Assembly (NCBI RefSeq): GCF_001570625.1
Contig: NZ_BBQT01000006.1
Span: 62,001-126,000 of the forward strand
Direction: 5' to 3'
DNA length: 64,000 nt
From: Syntrophomonas wolfei subsp. methylbutyratica
GTDB taxonomy: Bacteria > Bacillota > Syntrophomonadia > Syntrophomonadales > Syntrophomonadaceae
The notes beneath the pieces were generated by a model. That model saw only the letters and a list, made by a program, of their open reading frames with translations. It searched no databases and was not told the origin of the DNA. The translations under genes and the position numbers were made by a program. Shown here piece after piece: positions 1 to 8,821 of this stretch (position 1 is its first letter; every line of letters starts with the position of its first letter).

Positions 1-528
1 GTCCAGTATCCTTACTACATGTGCCTGGCAAAATATTGAATCATTATCCGGTAATTTAATTTCGACTTCTATCTTTTGATCCTTCTCCATATCCTGAGAA
101 GACAATAGAAGCATACCCCCGGCACTGATATCGCCGGTAACTCCTTGCAGCAACTCCCCTTTCTCCCCATCAGCCAATAGCAACCTGAAGGCTACGGGAA
201 TAGCCACACTAATACGGACATAGGTCCTTTTTTGGTTAATAGCTGTTAAATTCTCCGGTTTATTAACTATTAATACCGGAATATGCCCCCTCCTGCGGGC
301 AGTAATAACTGTAGAGGCAGCAAACATAGTTTTCTTATAGCGCAAAATAATTCTAATCTTTTGACCAACCCTCATGGTGATATACACACCTTTGCGCATG
401 GGCATGGAAATATACCAGTAGTTATCATTTATCTCTTCCAGGCGACTGGGCAGGTATTCCTTTTCATTATTATTTTTTTCCATTTCAATTTCCAGCAGGT
501 GATTAACCTTGATAAGATTCGCTTTCAT
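1..528 (-). CDS. PilZ-domain flagellar brake protein (YcgR/YpfA-like), 3' part outside window
   Basis: Probable cyclic-di-GMP receptor that slows or stops flagellar rotation. The visible 176 residues have an N-terminal YcgR-type domain (about residues 1-95) followed by a PilZ domain with the c-di-GMP-binding RTYVR motif (RxxxR, residues 101-105) and DISAGG (D/NxSxxG, residues 133-138). The frame is still open at base 1, so the C-terminus is missing. The ATG at 528 follows AAGGGAGAA. It is the last gene seen of the flagellar operon, 19 bp after flhG, which fits a role in motor control. Family call is from the two motifs; the effect on the motor is inferred from family knowledge. Confidence 0.85.
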   Translation of the reverse strand, partial: MKANLIKVNHLLEIEMEKNNNEKEYLPSRLEEINDNYWYISMPMRKGVYITMRVGQKIRIILRYKKTMFAASTVITARRRGHIPVLIVNKPENLTAINQKRTYVRISVAIPVAFRLLLADGEKGELLQGVTGDISAGGMLLLSSQDMEKDQKIEVEIKLPDNDSIFCQAHVVRILD

Positions 529-547
529 TGATTAGTTCTCCCTTATA

Positions 548-1450
548 TCACTTAACCAAACCGGCAACTTTCTCAATAAAATATCTTATTCCCCCACGTT
601 TTGCTTCCAGGCCCGGGCTTTTATGCCCACTGGCTTCAATCAGGCGATCAGCAATAGTGTTGATATTCCTGGTAGCGGTACTGCGGGGGTAGATCTGGAC
701 AAAAGCCTTCTGACGCCTGATCCCTTCTCCAATTAAGGATTCATTTACAATATGACCCAGAGGTTTAATCTCACAGGAGAGGAATTTTTGACAGACCAGT
801 TTAAATTTTTCCGCCACCATTATACCTTCCGAATCATTGGCTACCTTATTGACTACCAGGTATATGTTTCCGATGAAGGAATTTTTAGCTGCATTTTTTA
901 CTAAACTATATGCATCAGTTATGGCCGTTGGTTCCGGAGTAGTTATAACGATTATATCTTCGGCGGCCAGGAGAAAGTTTATAACCGTCTTGGAGATACC
1001 GGCACCGGTATCGATAATCATATAGTCATATGCACCATCCAGCTTGCGCAATTCTACCAGTATTCTTTTAAGTTCTGTATCCTTAAGATTGGCCAGTTCA
1101 CTTATGCCTGATCCTCCTGGAATGATTTTTAAACCCTCAGGACCAAATATGGTGATATCCTCCATAGTCTTCTTTTCTTGCAGCAAGTGGTAGATATTGT
1201 ATTTTGAAACCAGGCCCAGCATAACATCAAGATTAGCCAGGCCCATATCGGCATCCATCAGTATGATCTTCATGCCCCGGGTGCAAAGATTGATACTCAG
1301 GTTGAGCGCCAGGGTACTTTTCCCCACTCCGCCTTTGCCGCTGCTAATCACTACTACCCGGCTATGTCTCAAGTCCCGTCTTATCTCCGCCTCTATTTCC
1401 TGTTTCAGGTTTAAGGCCATTTCTCTCAATCTATCCGCCTGGTCTCTCAT
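548..1450 (-). CDS. flhG: FlhG (YlxH) MinD-family ATPase, flagellar number regulator
   Basis: MinD/ParA-type ATPase of 300 aa that works with FlhF to set flagellar number and position. The deviant Walker A motif KGGVGKS is at residues 39-45 and DADMGLANLD follows at about 65. The N-terminus carries DQADRLR, the short motif known in this family to activate the FlhF GTPase. The ATG overlaps the flhF stop by 4 bp (ATGA) and is preceded by AAGGGGGAG inside flhF, so translation is probably coupled. Order flhA-flhF-flhG is as in Bacillus. The C-terminal part after about residue 250 should hold the membrane-targeting helix. Confidence 0.95.
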   Translation of the reverse strand: MRDQADRLREMALNLKQEIEAEIRRDLRHSRVVVISSGKGGVGKSTLALNLSINLCTRGMKIILMDADMGLANLDVMLGLVSKYNIYHLLQEKKTMEDITIFGPEGLKIIPGGSGISELANLKDTELKRILVELRKLDGAYDYMIIDTGAGISKTVINFLLAAEDIIVITTPEPTAITDAYSLVKNAAKNSFIGNIYLVVNKVANDSEGIMVAEKFKLVCQKFLSCEIKPLGHIVNESLIGEGIRRQKAFVQIYPRSTATRNINTIADRLIEASGHKSPGLEAKRGGIRYFIEKVAGLVK

Positions 1451-2649
1451 ATTGCTCCCCCTTCCCTGAGCAACGCTCGCGCCAGTTCAAGGGTATCAGG
1501 CACCTCAATATCATCGGGAACACTTTGCCCCGTAGTTAAATAGGCAATAGGCTTGCGAATATGATAAACAGTATTTAGGATTCTCCCGTAATTGCAACTT
1601 TCGTCCAGCTTGGTAAAAATAATTTTATCCACACCAATAAGATTAAACTGCTGGTAAATATTGATTAAATCACTGCTGTCAGTGGTAACGCTCAATACCA
1701 AGATTATTTCGTCAGGATTTGCGGCCTCAATAAAGTCCTGCAATTCCTCCATATGTTCGTCTTTATAGGGACTGCGCCCCGCCGTATCCACAAAAATAAT
1801 GTCTTTTTCTTGATACTGTTTAATGGCTTCTCCCAGGTCCTGGGGATTAAATACTACACTTATGGGTATACCGATTATTTCAGCAAAGGTTCTAAGCTGC
1901 TGAGCGGCTGAAACACGATAGGTATCCAGCGTAATCAAGGCTACCTCCTTGCCTTCCAAAAAGCTCATATTGGCGGCTAATTTGGCTATGGTTGTGGTCT
2001 TGCCTACACCGGTAGGCCCCACCATAAAAACCAGAGCTCCTTTCTGCTCCCGCTGCAACTCAATGGGTTTAATGTTATTTATGTATTCTTGAACAGTATG
2101 CAAACACAAATCCCGTACCCAGAGTTCATCCCCTTTGCTATCCTTTGGTAAACGAGATTCGACCCGGTTGATTATCTTAAGGGCCAGTTCCTTCTCCACC
2201 TGGTTGTTTATAAGGGTTTCATAAAAAGCCTGCACCTCTCCGGAAATGCCTTTAATTTGCTCAACTTCATAAATCTTTACTTTCACATCGTTTATAAGGT
2301 TTTTCATGGTTTGTAGTTCTTGCAATAATTCGCCCGGTGCGCTTTGAGCTATGGCTTGCGCTCCCGGATTCGCGTCTTGCGGGGAAAAAACGGGTCTATT
2401 GGGTTCGGCGGCAGCTGCCGTGGAAGATACTGCCGTGGAAGATACCGGTTTTCTCAAACGGTCACTGTTTACTTGCAAACTTTCATCAACAGCCACCGTT
2501 ATTTCCACTTGGGGTGAAAAGAGAAAACTAAAAATACCTCCCCTTCTCACCTTGCTGGTATGTAAGATTATGGCATCGCTGCCCATTTCTTTTTTAGCCT
2601 GCTTTAAAGCTCCCTTAAAATCATTGGCTATAAATTTTTTAATTATCAT
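1447..2649 (-). CDS. flhF: FlhF, SRP-type GTPase for flagellar placement
   Basis: Third member of the SRP GTPase family (with Ffh and FtsY), 400 aa, needed for correct flagellar site selection. An N-terminal basic region (B domain, about 1-110, with a low-complexity Ser/Ala/Pro stretch at 68-100) precedes the NG domain. G1 is GPTGVGKTTT at 211-220, G3 is DTAGR at 288-292 and G4 is TKLDE at 346-350. Start ATG overlaps the flhA stop by 4 bp, indicating coupling. Upstream flhA and downstream flhG support the call. Confidence 0.95.
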   Translation of the reverse strand: MIIKKFIANDFKGALKQAKKEMGSDAIILHTSKVRRGGIFSFLFSPQVEITVAVDESLQVNSDRLRKPVSSTAVSSTAAAAEPNRPVFSPQDANPGAQAIAQSAPGELLQELQTMKNLINDVKVKIYEVEQIKGISGEVQAFYETLINNQVEKELALKIINRVESRLPKDSKGDELWVRDLCLHTVQEYINNIKPIELQREQKGALVFMVGPTGVGKTTTIAKLAANMSFLEGKEVALITLDTYRVSAAQQLRTFAEIIGIPISVVFNPQDLGEAIKQYQEKDIIFVDTAGRSPYKDEHMEELQDFIEAANPDEIILVLSVTTDSSDLINIYQQFNLIGVDKIIFTKLDESCNYGRILNTVYHIRKPIAYLTTGQSVPDDIEVPDTLELARALLREGGAI

Positions 2650-4706
2650 GGTGACACCATCCCAATCACTTCAACACTAATCCCCGCATCAATCTCATTA
2701 TAAGACAGCACCAGCAAATGGGGAATAAAACGCTCCAACAGGCGTTTCAGATACAAACGCAAAACCGGTGCGCACAAAAGCACAGGTGTTATCCCTTTAT
2801 TGCTTAAATCCTCATAATACAAAGATAACTTATCCACCATCTTTTGTGCAATATCTGGATCAACTGCCAAATAGGAACCGAAGTCACTCTGCTGCACCGA
2901 ATCCCTTAGTATTCCCTCCAGAGAGGGGTCAAGCGTAAGCACGGTCAACCTGCCCTCTTCGCCGGCATATTGCGTACTGATCTGTCTCTTCAAAGCTTGC
3001 CGCACATATTCAGTTAATACATCGCTGTCCTTGGTAATTTTAGCGTAATCAGCCAGAGTTTCCAGGATGCTCACCATATCCCTGATAGCTACCTGTTCTT
3101 TGAGCAGATTGGCCAGAACTTTTTGTACATCGCCAATATTCATCAAATCAGGTATTAATTCCTCCACTACTGCAGAATTATGCTCTCTGATAAAGTTTAT
3201 GGTATTTTGTATCTCCTGTCTTCCCAGCAACTCAAAAGCATGGGTTTTAATAATGGAGGTCAGGTGAGTAGCCAGTACCGATGGTGGATCCACCACCGTA
3301 TAGCCTTTTAGTTCGGCCTGGTCTTTTGCTGTTGTGTCGATCCAGCGTGCCGGCAGGTTAAACGCCGGCTCGATAGTATCAATACCCAGGAATTCCTGGT
3401 CATTTTCTATTCCTGGTCCCATGGCCAGGTAATTATCCAGCAATAATTCTCCTGCGGCAATTTGCGATCCTTTTATTTTTATCACGTAGTTGTTGGGCTT
3501 TAATTGCATATTATCCCGGATACGAATGGGAGGCACTACAAAACCCAGCTCTACCGCACATTGTCGCCGAATCATAACAATCCGCTCCAGGAGATCCCCT
3601 CCCTGTTCGGCATCAACCAGGGGAATCAGGCCATAGCCCAGTTCCATCTCCATCTTTTCTACCTGCAACAGCTCTACCACATTTTCCGGTTTCTTGATGG
3701 CCTCCGCTTCTTCTACTTCCTCCAAATGTTCTTCATCCGCTAATTCGCCGGTAGAATTGCGGAAAAGCAGATAGAGCATGCCAAAAAATGCCGCCAGCGA
3801 ATACATGGGCCCCCGGGGTAAGCCTATGGTACCCAGGACCAGCAGAATAACCGCGGCCAAACCCATGGCTTTGGGATAGGCAAACAACTGGGTGGTTATT
3901 TCTTGTCCCAGGCTTAGCTTGGAGGCGCTCCGGGTTACCACAATTCCGGTAGCCGTTGAAATAAGCAGGGCGGGAATCTGCGTAACCAGCCCATCTCCAA
4001 CCGTCAGAAGAGTATAAACCTGCAAGGCCTCATCCCAGCTCATGCCTTTCTGGACCATACCTATGATAAAGCCACCAACGATATTGATTATTATAATAAT
4101 TATCCCCGCAATAGCATCACCCTTGACGAACTTGCTGGCACCATCCATAGCCCCGTAAAAATCAGCTTCCCGCTGAATGTTTTCCCGCCGATTCCTGGCC
4201 ATGTCCTCATTGATAAGCCCGGCATTCAAATCCGCATCGATAGCCATCTGTTTTCCCGGCATGGCATCCAGGGTGAAGCGGGCGGCAACTTCAGATACCC
4301 TCTCCGCTCCCCGGGTAATAACAATAAACTGAATTACCACTAAAATGAGAAAAATAACCATTCCCACTACGGGGTTGCCCCCCACCACAAAATTGCCGAA
4401 AGACTGGATTACCTCTCCAGCATAGGCATATAAGAGTACCAGCCGGGTGGAAGATACATTCAGAGATAAACGAAAAAGAGTCATGACCAGCAGTAACGAT
4501 GGAAATACTGAAAACTCCAGCGGTTCGGTATTGAACATGGAGACCATCAATATTATCAGGGCAAAGCTGATATTAAAGCTCAGCAAGATATCCAGCAGTA
4601 CTGGCTTCATAGGAATAATCATCATCATAACGATGCTGACTACCAGTATAGCTATCATCAAATCGCTGTGCTTGAACAAGCTATTCATCCATACCCTCGA
4701 CTCCAT
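2646..4706 (-). CDS. flhA: FlhA, flagellar type III export gate protein
   Basis: Large export-gate subunit of 686 aa, the usual length. The first about 310 residues hold some eight membrane segments. The FHIPEP signature region lies at roughly 140-190 (RFTLDAMPGKQMAIDADL, with the invariant Asp that couples to proton flow). The remainder is the cytoplasmic ring domain that receives chaperone-substrate complexes. ATG at 4706 is 8 nt after GGGAGG. flhB lies 50 bp upstream and flhF overlaps downstream. No missing signature residue seen. Confidence 0.97.
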   Translation of the reverse strand: MESRVWMNSLFKHSDLMIAILVVSIVMMMIIPMKPVLLDILLSFNISFALIILMVSMFNTEPLEFSVFPSLLLVMTLFRLSLNVSSTRLVLLYAYAGEVIQSFGNFVVGGNPVVGMVIFLILVVIQFIVITRGAERVSEVAARFTLDAMPGKQMAIDADLNAGLINEDMARNRRENIQREADFYGAMDGASKFVKGDAIAGIIIIIINIVGGFIIGMVQKGMSWDEALQVYTLLTVGDGLVTQIPALLISTATGIVVTRSASKLSLGQEITTQLFAYPKAMGLAAVILLVLGTIGLPRGPMYSLAAFFGMLYLLFRNSTGELADEEHLEEVEEAEAIKKPENVVELLQVEKMEMELGYGLIPLVDAEQGGDLLERIVMIRRQCAVELGFVVPPIRIRDNMQLKPNNYVIKIKGSQIAAGELLLDNYLAMGPGIENDQEFLGIDTIEPAFNLPARWIDTTAKDQAELKGYTVVDPPSVLATHLTSIIKTHAFELLGRQEIQNTINFIREHNSAVVEELIPDLMNIGDVQKVLANLLKEQVAIRDMVSILETLADYAKITKDSDVLTEYVRQALKRQISTQYAGEEGRLTVLTLDPSLEGILRDSVQQSDFGSYLAVDPDIAQKMVDKLSLYYEDLSNKGITPVLLCAPVLRLYLKRLLERFIPHLLVLSYNEIDAGISVEVIGMVSP

Positions 4707-4755
4707 AAGCTTATCCTCCCGTCCCTATCTCCAGGGATGACATCATCTATCAGTC

Positions 4756-5865
4756 TTACACTACTCTTTTCTTCTGCTTGTAGACGAAGGCCAGGACTTC
4801 GGCCACGGCCTGGTAGAGTTCCTCTGGCACCAGGTCACCGATTTCCGTATTGTAATAAAGCGTTCTGGCCAGAACAGGATTCTCTACTATTACTACCCCA
4901 TGGATTCGGGCAATCTCTTTTATTTTTAAAGCCATGAAATCCTTGCCCCGGGCTACCACCGCCGGAGCCTCCATCTTAGACGCCTCATACTTTAATACTA
5001 CCGCAAAATGAGTCGGGTTGGTTATCACCACATCCGCCCGGGGAACTTCCGCCATCATCCTCTGCATGGCTATATCCCTTTGAATTCGTCTCTGCCGTGA
5101 TTTCAGCTGCGGATCTCCTTCTGCCTGTTTATATTCCTGCTTGATCTCATATTTGCTCATCTTCAGGGACTTTTCGTGCTCATACCATTGAAAGATATAA
5201 TCTGCTATCCCTATAATGATAAAGACCAGGCCCACTTTCATCGCCATCTCGAAAACGATACTGCTTAAGACCTGCAGGCCGGCAATCAGCTCCATATCAA
5301 TAAAACGAGGGAAAAGGATATAATGTTTTCTCATGACTGAATATACTATATATCCGGTGATTATTACCTTGAGCAAGGATTTGCCCAGCTCTACCAGAGC
5401 TCGCTTGGAAAAGATCCTTTTAAATCCTTCCACCGGGTTAAGCCTCTCCAGCTTGGGGGTCAGGCTTTCCCCGCTAAAGACGAATCCCACCTGCAGATAG
5501 GTAATTAGCAGGGCTACTATGAAAGTAGTCAAAAATATGGGAAGAATCATTTTCCCCATTATAATCACGACCTCGAGCAGCATGAAATATATATAATCAT
5601 TGGAAAAATCCTGCTGGGTTCTCTCCAATAGGTATAAAACCGTGAAGGACTTTAGATTATTGACCATATAGGGAAAGGCCGCAAAACTGGCTACGGAACC
5701 AGCTATAAGGATAATGGCTGAATTAAGGTCATTACTCTTGAATACCTGGCCTTTTTTCCGCGCTTCTTCCCGCCGGCGTGGTGTAGCCTTTTCTGTTTTC
5801 TCCCCCATGCCATCATCCGCAAAAAGCTGCAGGTCCATGAGGAAATACCGGTATGGTTCCTCCAT
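4756..5865 (-). CDS. flhB: FlhB, export substrate-specificity switch
   Basis: Membrane export-apparatus protein, 369 aa. After the conserved GEKTEKATPRRREEARKKGQ (residues 21-40) come four membrane segments up to about 225, then a cytoplasmic domain with the autocleavage site NPTH at 283-286. Cleavage there lets the apparatus change from rod/hook to filament substrates, so it is the functional partner of the long FliK encoded at 15783. The ATG at 5865 follows GGGGTAA; a second ATG at codon 10 has no well-placed ribosome site. Six bp separate it from fliR. Confidence 0.96.
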   Translation of the reverse strand: MEEPYRYFLMDLQLFADDGMGEKTEKATPRRREEARKKGQVFKSNDLNSAIILIAGSVASFAAFPYMVNNLKSFTVLYLLERTQQDFSNDYIYFMLLEVVIIMGKMILPIFLTTFIVALLITYLQVGFVFSGESLTPKLERLNPVEGFKRIFSKRALVELGKSLLKVIITGYIVYSVMRKHYILFPRFIDMELIAGLQVLSSIVFEMAMKVGLVFIIIGIADYIFQWYEHEKSLKMSKYEIKQEYKQAEGDPQLKSRQRRIQRDIAMQRMMAEVPRADVVITNPTHFAVVLKYEASKMEAPAVVARGKDFMALKIKEIARIHGVVIVENPVLARTLYYNTEIGDLVPEELYQAVAEVLAFVYKQKKRVV

Positions 5866-5871
5866 AATTCT

Positions 5872-6633
5872 TTACCCCATAATAAGAATAATTCGATCCA
5901 GGTAGCCGAAAAACTCGGCAAAAAGAACATTGTATACCCAGAGATAAATGGGTAAAAGAAAAAGCAGGGTGATCAAGCCCAAAAATATTTTTAGAGGCAG
6001 CCCCACTAGAAATACATTCATCTGCGGTACGGTTCTGGCTATAAAACCCATAGCCACATCGCTGGTCAAAATGGCAACCAGCATGGGCGCCGCAATCTTT
6101 ACCGCTACCACAAAGATATAAGCCCCTACTTCCACCAGCAGTTCCAAGAATCCGCCCGGTAAATGGGCGCCCATAACCGGAACTATGGCATAGCTCTGGG
6201 CTATTGCCTGCAAAAGGTAATGATGACCGTCAATAGCCAAAAAACTCAATAAAGCCAGGGCCTGCGTAAAGTTGCCCATTAAGGGAATTTGGGTACCTGA
6301 CTGCGGGTCAACCACATTAACGATAGAAAAACCCATCAGCATATCCATTAGCTGCCCGGCCAGTTGTATGGTAGCTAGAACCGCATAAATGACAAAGCCA
6401 ATAGTATAACCGATAAAGATCTCTACCGCCAGAGCCGCAATGAATAAAGCGGGTGTATTGATATTCCGGCTATATTCCACCGGTACAAAATAGGCCAGGG
6501 TAGCCGCCAGCATTATAACAATTAAAGCCCTAACCCGCCCCGGCATCATCCTGCTGCTTAATATGGGAGCAGTGATAAAAAGTCCGGACAGGCGGGCCAG
6601 CAAAAAGAAAAAGCTTTCCAAAGCATAGGGCAT
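5872..6633 (-). CDS. fliR: FliR, flagellar export gate protein
   Basis: Integral membrane component of the FliPQR export channel, 253 aa with six predicted hydrophobic segments spread along its length and the family-typical PDPQSGTQIPLMG-like loop near residue 110 (VVDPQSGTQIPLMGN). The ATG at 6633 follows AAAGGACGGTAAAGG. The spacer to fliQ is partly filled by a copy of the E2 repeat. fliQ is upstream and flhB downstream, as in other Firmicutes. Confidence 0.95.
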   Translation of the reverse strand: MPYALESFFFLLARLSGLFITAPILSSRMMPGRVRALIVIMLAATLAYFVPVEYSRNINTPALFIAALAVEIFIGYTIGFVIYAVLATIQLAGQLMDMLMGFSIVNVVDPQSGTQIPLMGNFTQALALLSFLAIDGHHYLLQAIAQSYAIVPVMGAHLPGGFLELLVEVGAYIFVVAVKIAAPMLVAILTSDVAMGFIARTVPQMNVFLVGLPLKIFLGLITLLFLLPIYLWVYNVLFAEFFGYLDRIILIMG

Positions 6634-6650
6634 ATACCTTTACCGTCCTT

Positions 6651-6690
6651 TTTAAGCATCGGAAGAAACTGCGGAGCAGTTTCAACACAG
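6651..6690. repeat. E2 repeat fragment (E2a) with perfect hairpin
   Basis: Starts with TTTAAGCATCGGAAG, the same end as the copies at 11019 and 29410. It contains a perfect 8-bp stem, GAAACTGC at 6665-6672 and GCAGTTTC at 6676-6683, with a 3-nt loop. It fills the fliQ-fliR spacer and runs up to the fliQ stop codon at 6691-6693. It may be a shortened relic of the longer copies. Confidence 0.65.
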
Positions 6691-6963
6691 TTATATCGAG
6701 ACAAAACTGGGGATAGCCAGGAAAAGGTCATGGGTAAAAGCAGTAATTACATTGAGCATCCAGGGACCGAATATAATTATCACCAAAAAAACTACAATTA
6801 TTTTGGGCACAAAGGTCAAGGTCATCTCCTGCAGTTGAGTAGTGGCCTGCAGAATACTAATAAGCAAACCGGTAATCAAAGCAGCCCCCAGAACCGGAGC
6901 GGAAAGCAACAGAACCACTAGCAAAGCTTCATTGGCTATTCCCAGAATTATATTCTCGTACAA
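6691..6963 (-). CDS. fliQ: FliQ, flagellar export gate protein
   Basis: Small export-channel subunit of 90 aa with two long hydrophobic hairpin helices (about 12-40 and 48-75), the standard FliQ architecture. The sequence ATTQLQEMTLTFVPKI in the middle is characteristic. The start is TTG at 6963, after GGGAGG with an 11-nt spacer; no ATG is available. It lies between fliP and fliR as expected. The stop codon lies directly beside the E2a repeat. Confidence 0.95.
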   Translation of the reverse strand: MYENIILGIANEALLVVLLLSAPVLGAALITGLLISILQATTQLQEMTLTFVPKIIVVFLVIIIFGPWMLNVITAFTHDLFLAIPSFVSI

Positions 6964-7016
6964 TGCAGATTTCTCCTCCCTGCCGCTTGCCAGGACCTCG
7001 CTTCATACCCTCAGAA

Positions 7017-7817
7017 TTATTTAAAACTCAGTATCAAGGATTGTATAACCAGGTTCCAGCCATCAACCAGAACAAAGAGCAATATCTTAAAGGGCAGTGA
7101 AATCATCATCGGAGGCAGCATCATCATGCCCATGGACATCAAAGCGCTGGCCACCACCATATCAATTATCAGAAAAGGAATAAAGATAATAAAGCCTATC
7201 TGGAAAGCCGTCTTCAATTCACTGATTACGAAAGACGGAATCAAAACATAGTTGGGAATGTCTTTAAAATTATGCGGCCTTTCCATCTTGGACATTTTAA
7301 CAAAAAGAGCCAGATCCTTTTCCCGGGTTTGTTTAAACATAAAACTACGCAAAGGACTCATCCCTTTTTCAAAGGCTTGCTCCTGGGTAATTTCTCCCTT
7401 AAAATAAGGTTGTAAAGCCTTAGAATTGACTTCTTGAAATGTTGGGGCCATGACAAAAAAGGTCAGAAAAAGGGCCATGCCAATCAAGAGTTGGTTAGGG
7501 GGCATCTGCTGGGTGGCCAGTGAGGTTCGAATAAAGGCCAGTACTACCATGATCCGGGTAAAAGAGGTTAGCATAATCAATATGGCGGGAGCCAGGGTAA
7601 GGACGGTAATAAGTATTATTAGCTGCAAGACTGCTGACAAATCCTGGGGCTCACCTGCCCCTCCGCCAATTTGCAGGTTTAGATTAGGCAACTGCAATGG
7701 TTCTGCGGCCACTGAGCCGGGAAAAACCAGCAAAAGCAAGAAAAGCAGAAACAGTATTTTGGTAGAGGATAAGCCCCATATATTAGTCTTTGTTTTCATC
7801 ACTTCTTTTGCTGCCAA
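7017..7817 (-). CDS. fliP: FliP, flagellar export gate protein
   Basis: Export-channel core subunit with a cleavable signal peptide (hydrophobic stretch ending near VFPGSVAAEP) and four further membrane segments. The FliP signatures around TSFTRIMVVLAFIR and SFVISELKTAFQIGF are present. Two starts are possible: TTG at 7817, with a GGAAAAAAGG site, or ATG at 7799; both lie inside the end of fliO, so the two genes overlap by 17-35 bp. I list the longer form (266 aa). Confidence 0.94.
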   Translation of the reverse strand: MAAKEVMKTKTNIWGLSSTKILFLLFLLLLVFPGSVAAEPLQLPNLNLQIGGGAGEPQDLSAVLQLIILITVLTLAPAILIMLTSFTRIMVVLAFIRTSLATQQMPPNQLLIGMALFLTFFVMAPTFQEVNSKALQPYFKGEITQEQAFEKGMSPLRSFMFKQTREKDLALFVKMSKMERPHNFKDIPNYVLIPSFVISELKTAFQIGFIIFIPFLIIDMVVASALMSMGMMMLPPMMISLPFKILLFVLVDGWNLVIQSLILSFK

Positions 7818-8415
7818 GCCTTTTTTCCTCCATACTCTTATATGAAAGCTGTTCCAATCGCCTGACCTGTTCGCCCATAAGCAGGCTGAAATCTTTCCGA
7901 TCCGGCTTGGAATTCCTTAACCCCAAAGCGCCTAATTTTTTTTTGAGCTGCGATAAACCAGCCCCGGTCAGCTTATCCCCGGGCGGAATATCTATCTGAC
8001 TAATCTCTTCGCGGAGTTTAGGGTTGTCTACCTCGAAAAGAAAAGAAATGCTATGATCAGTAACTCCAATAGCATACAGCCTTTCACCAATTTCACATAA
8101 GACTATGCCCCGGTTTTGGCCCATAATCACCTCGTCAACCACATGCAACCAGCTTCCCTGCAATTTTCGATCAACTTGTTTTCCGAATATGCGGATCACC
8201 GACCAGGCAGCAGCAATAATCAGTCCCAACACCACAATAAGTTTAAGGAAATCCAACCACAGGCTGGAGGAGCGATCGTTACCGGGGAGTTCTTTGTCCA
8301 GTTCCTGGTTCAAATCACTCATATTATCAATAGCCCAAACATTCCCAGCCAGCATAGCTATTACAAGCAAGGCCAGGATTGCCAGAGGGAAAATCCTTTT
8401 ACGCCAGGCAATCAT
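7783..8415 (-). CDS. fliO: FliO (FliZ in Bacillus), flagellar biosynthesis membrane protein
   Basis: 210-aa protein with an N-terminal signal/hydrophobic segment (about 8-28), a second membrane segment (about 53-73) and the cytoplasmic FliO domain (about 80-150, with VVDEVIMGQNRGIVLCEIGERLYAIGV). It helps assemble the FliP ring. The tail is charged. Start ATG at 8415 after GAAGTGAAGAG. It sits between cheY and fliP, the position of fliZ/fliO in Bacillus. Confidence 0.88.
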   Translation of the reverse strand: MIAWRKRIFPLAILALLVIAMLAGNVWAIDNMSDLNQELDKELPGNDRSSSLWLDFLKLIVVLGLIIAAAWSVIRIFGKQVDRKLQGSWLHVVDEVIMGQNRGIVLCEIGERLYAIGVTDHSISFLFEVDNPKLREEISQIDIPPGDKLTGAGLSQLKKKLGALGLRNSKPDRKDFSLLMGEQVRRLEQLSYKSMEEKRLGSKRSDENKD

Positions 8416-8440
8416 ATCTCTTCACTTCCAAACCAGCTAG

Positions 8441-8803
8441 TTAGACCAATGCTTTGCTTACTGCTTCAATCACTCTTTCCGGTTGAAAAGGTTTTACAAT
8501 AAAATCTTTGGCCCCTGCCTGTATGGCATCAATTACCATAGCTTGCTGGCCCATGGCACTGCACATTATGATACAAGCTGCGGGATCTACTGCTTTTATC
8601 TCTTTAACCGCAATAATACCATCCATTTCCGGCATGGTTATATCCATGGTTACCAGATCCGGTTTCAGTTCCTTGTATTTTTCTATAGCTACAGTACCGT
8701 TTTCCGCCTCCCCCACAACCGTATAGCCGTTTTTAGTTAATATGTCTTTTATCATCATCCTCATAAAAGCAGCATCATCAACGATCAATACTCTTTTACC
8801 CAT
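8441..8803 (-). CDS. cheY: CheY-type response regulator
   Basis: Single receiver domain of 120 aa that, when phosphorylated, binds the FliM/FliY switch. Acid pocket D9-D10, phosphoacceptor D54 (VTMDITMP), S82 (CSAMG) and K104 (VKPF) are all present; nothing follows the domain, so it signals by protein contact. I chose ATG at 8803, 7 nt after GGGGAGG, rather than an in-frame start 18 bp upstream. Its place right after fliY, whose product contains CheC-type phosphatase sites, suggests both halves of the CheY-P cycle are made together. Confidence 0.93.
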   Translation of the reverse strand: MGKRVLIVDDAAFMRMMIKDILTKNGYTVVGEAENGTVAIEKYKELKPDLVTMDITMPEMDGIIAVKEIKAVDPAACIIMCSAMGQQAMVIDAIQAGAKDFIVKPFQPERVIEAVSKALV

Positions 8804-8821
8804 GGTAAACCTCCCCAGCAA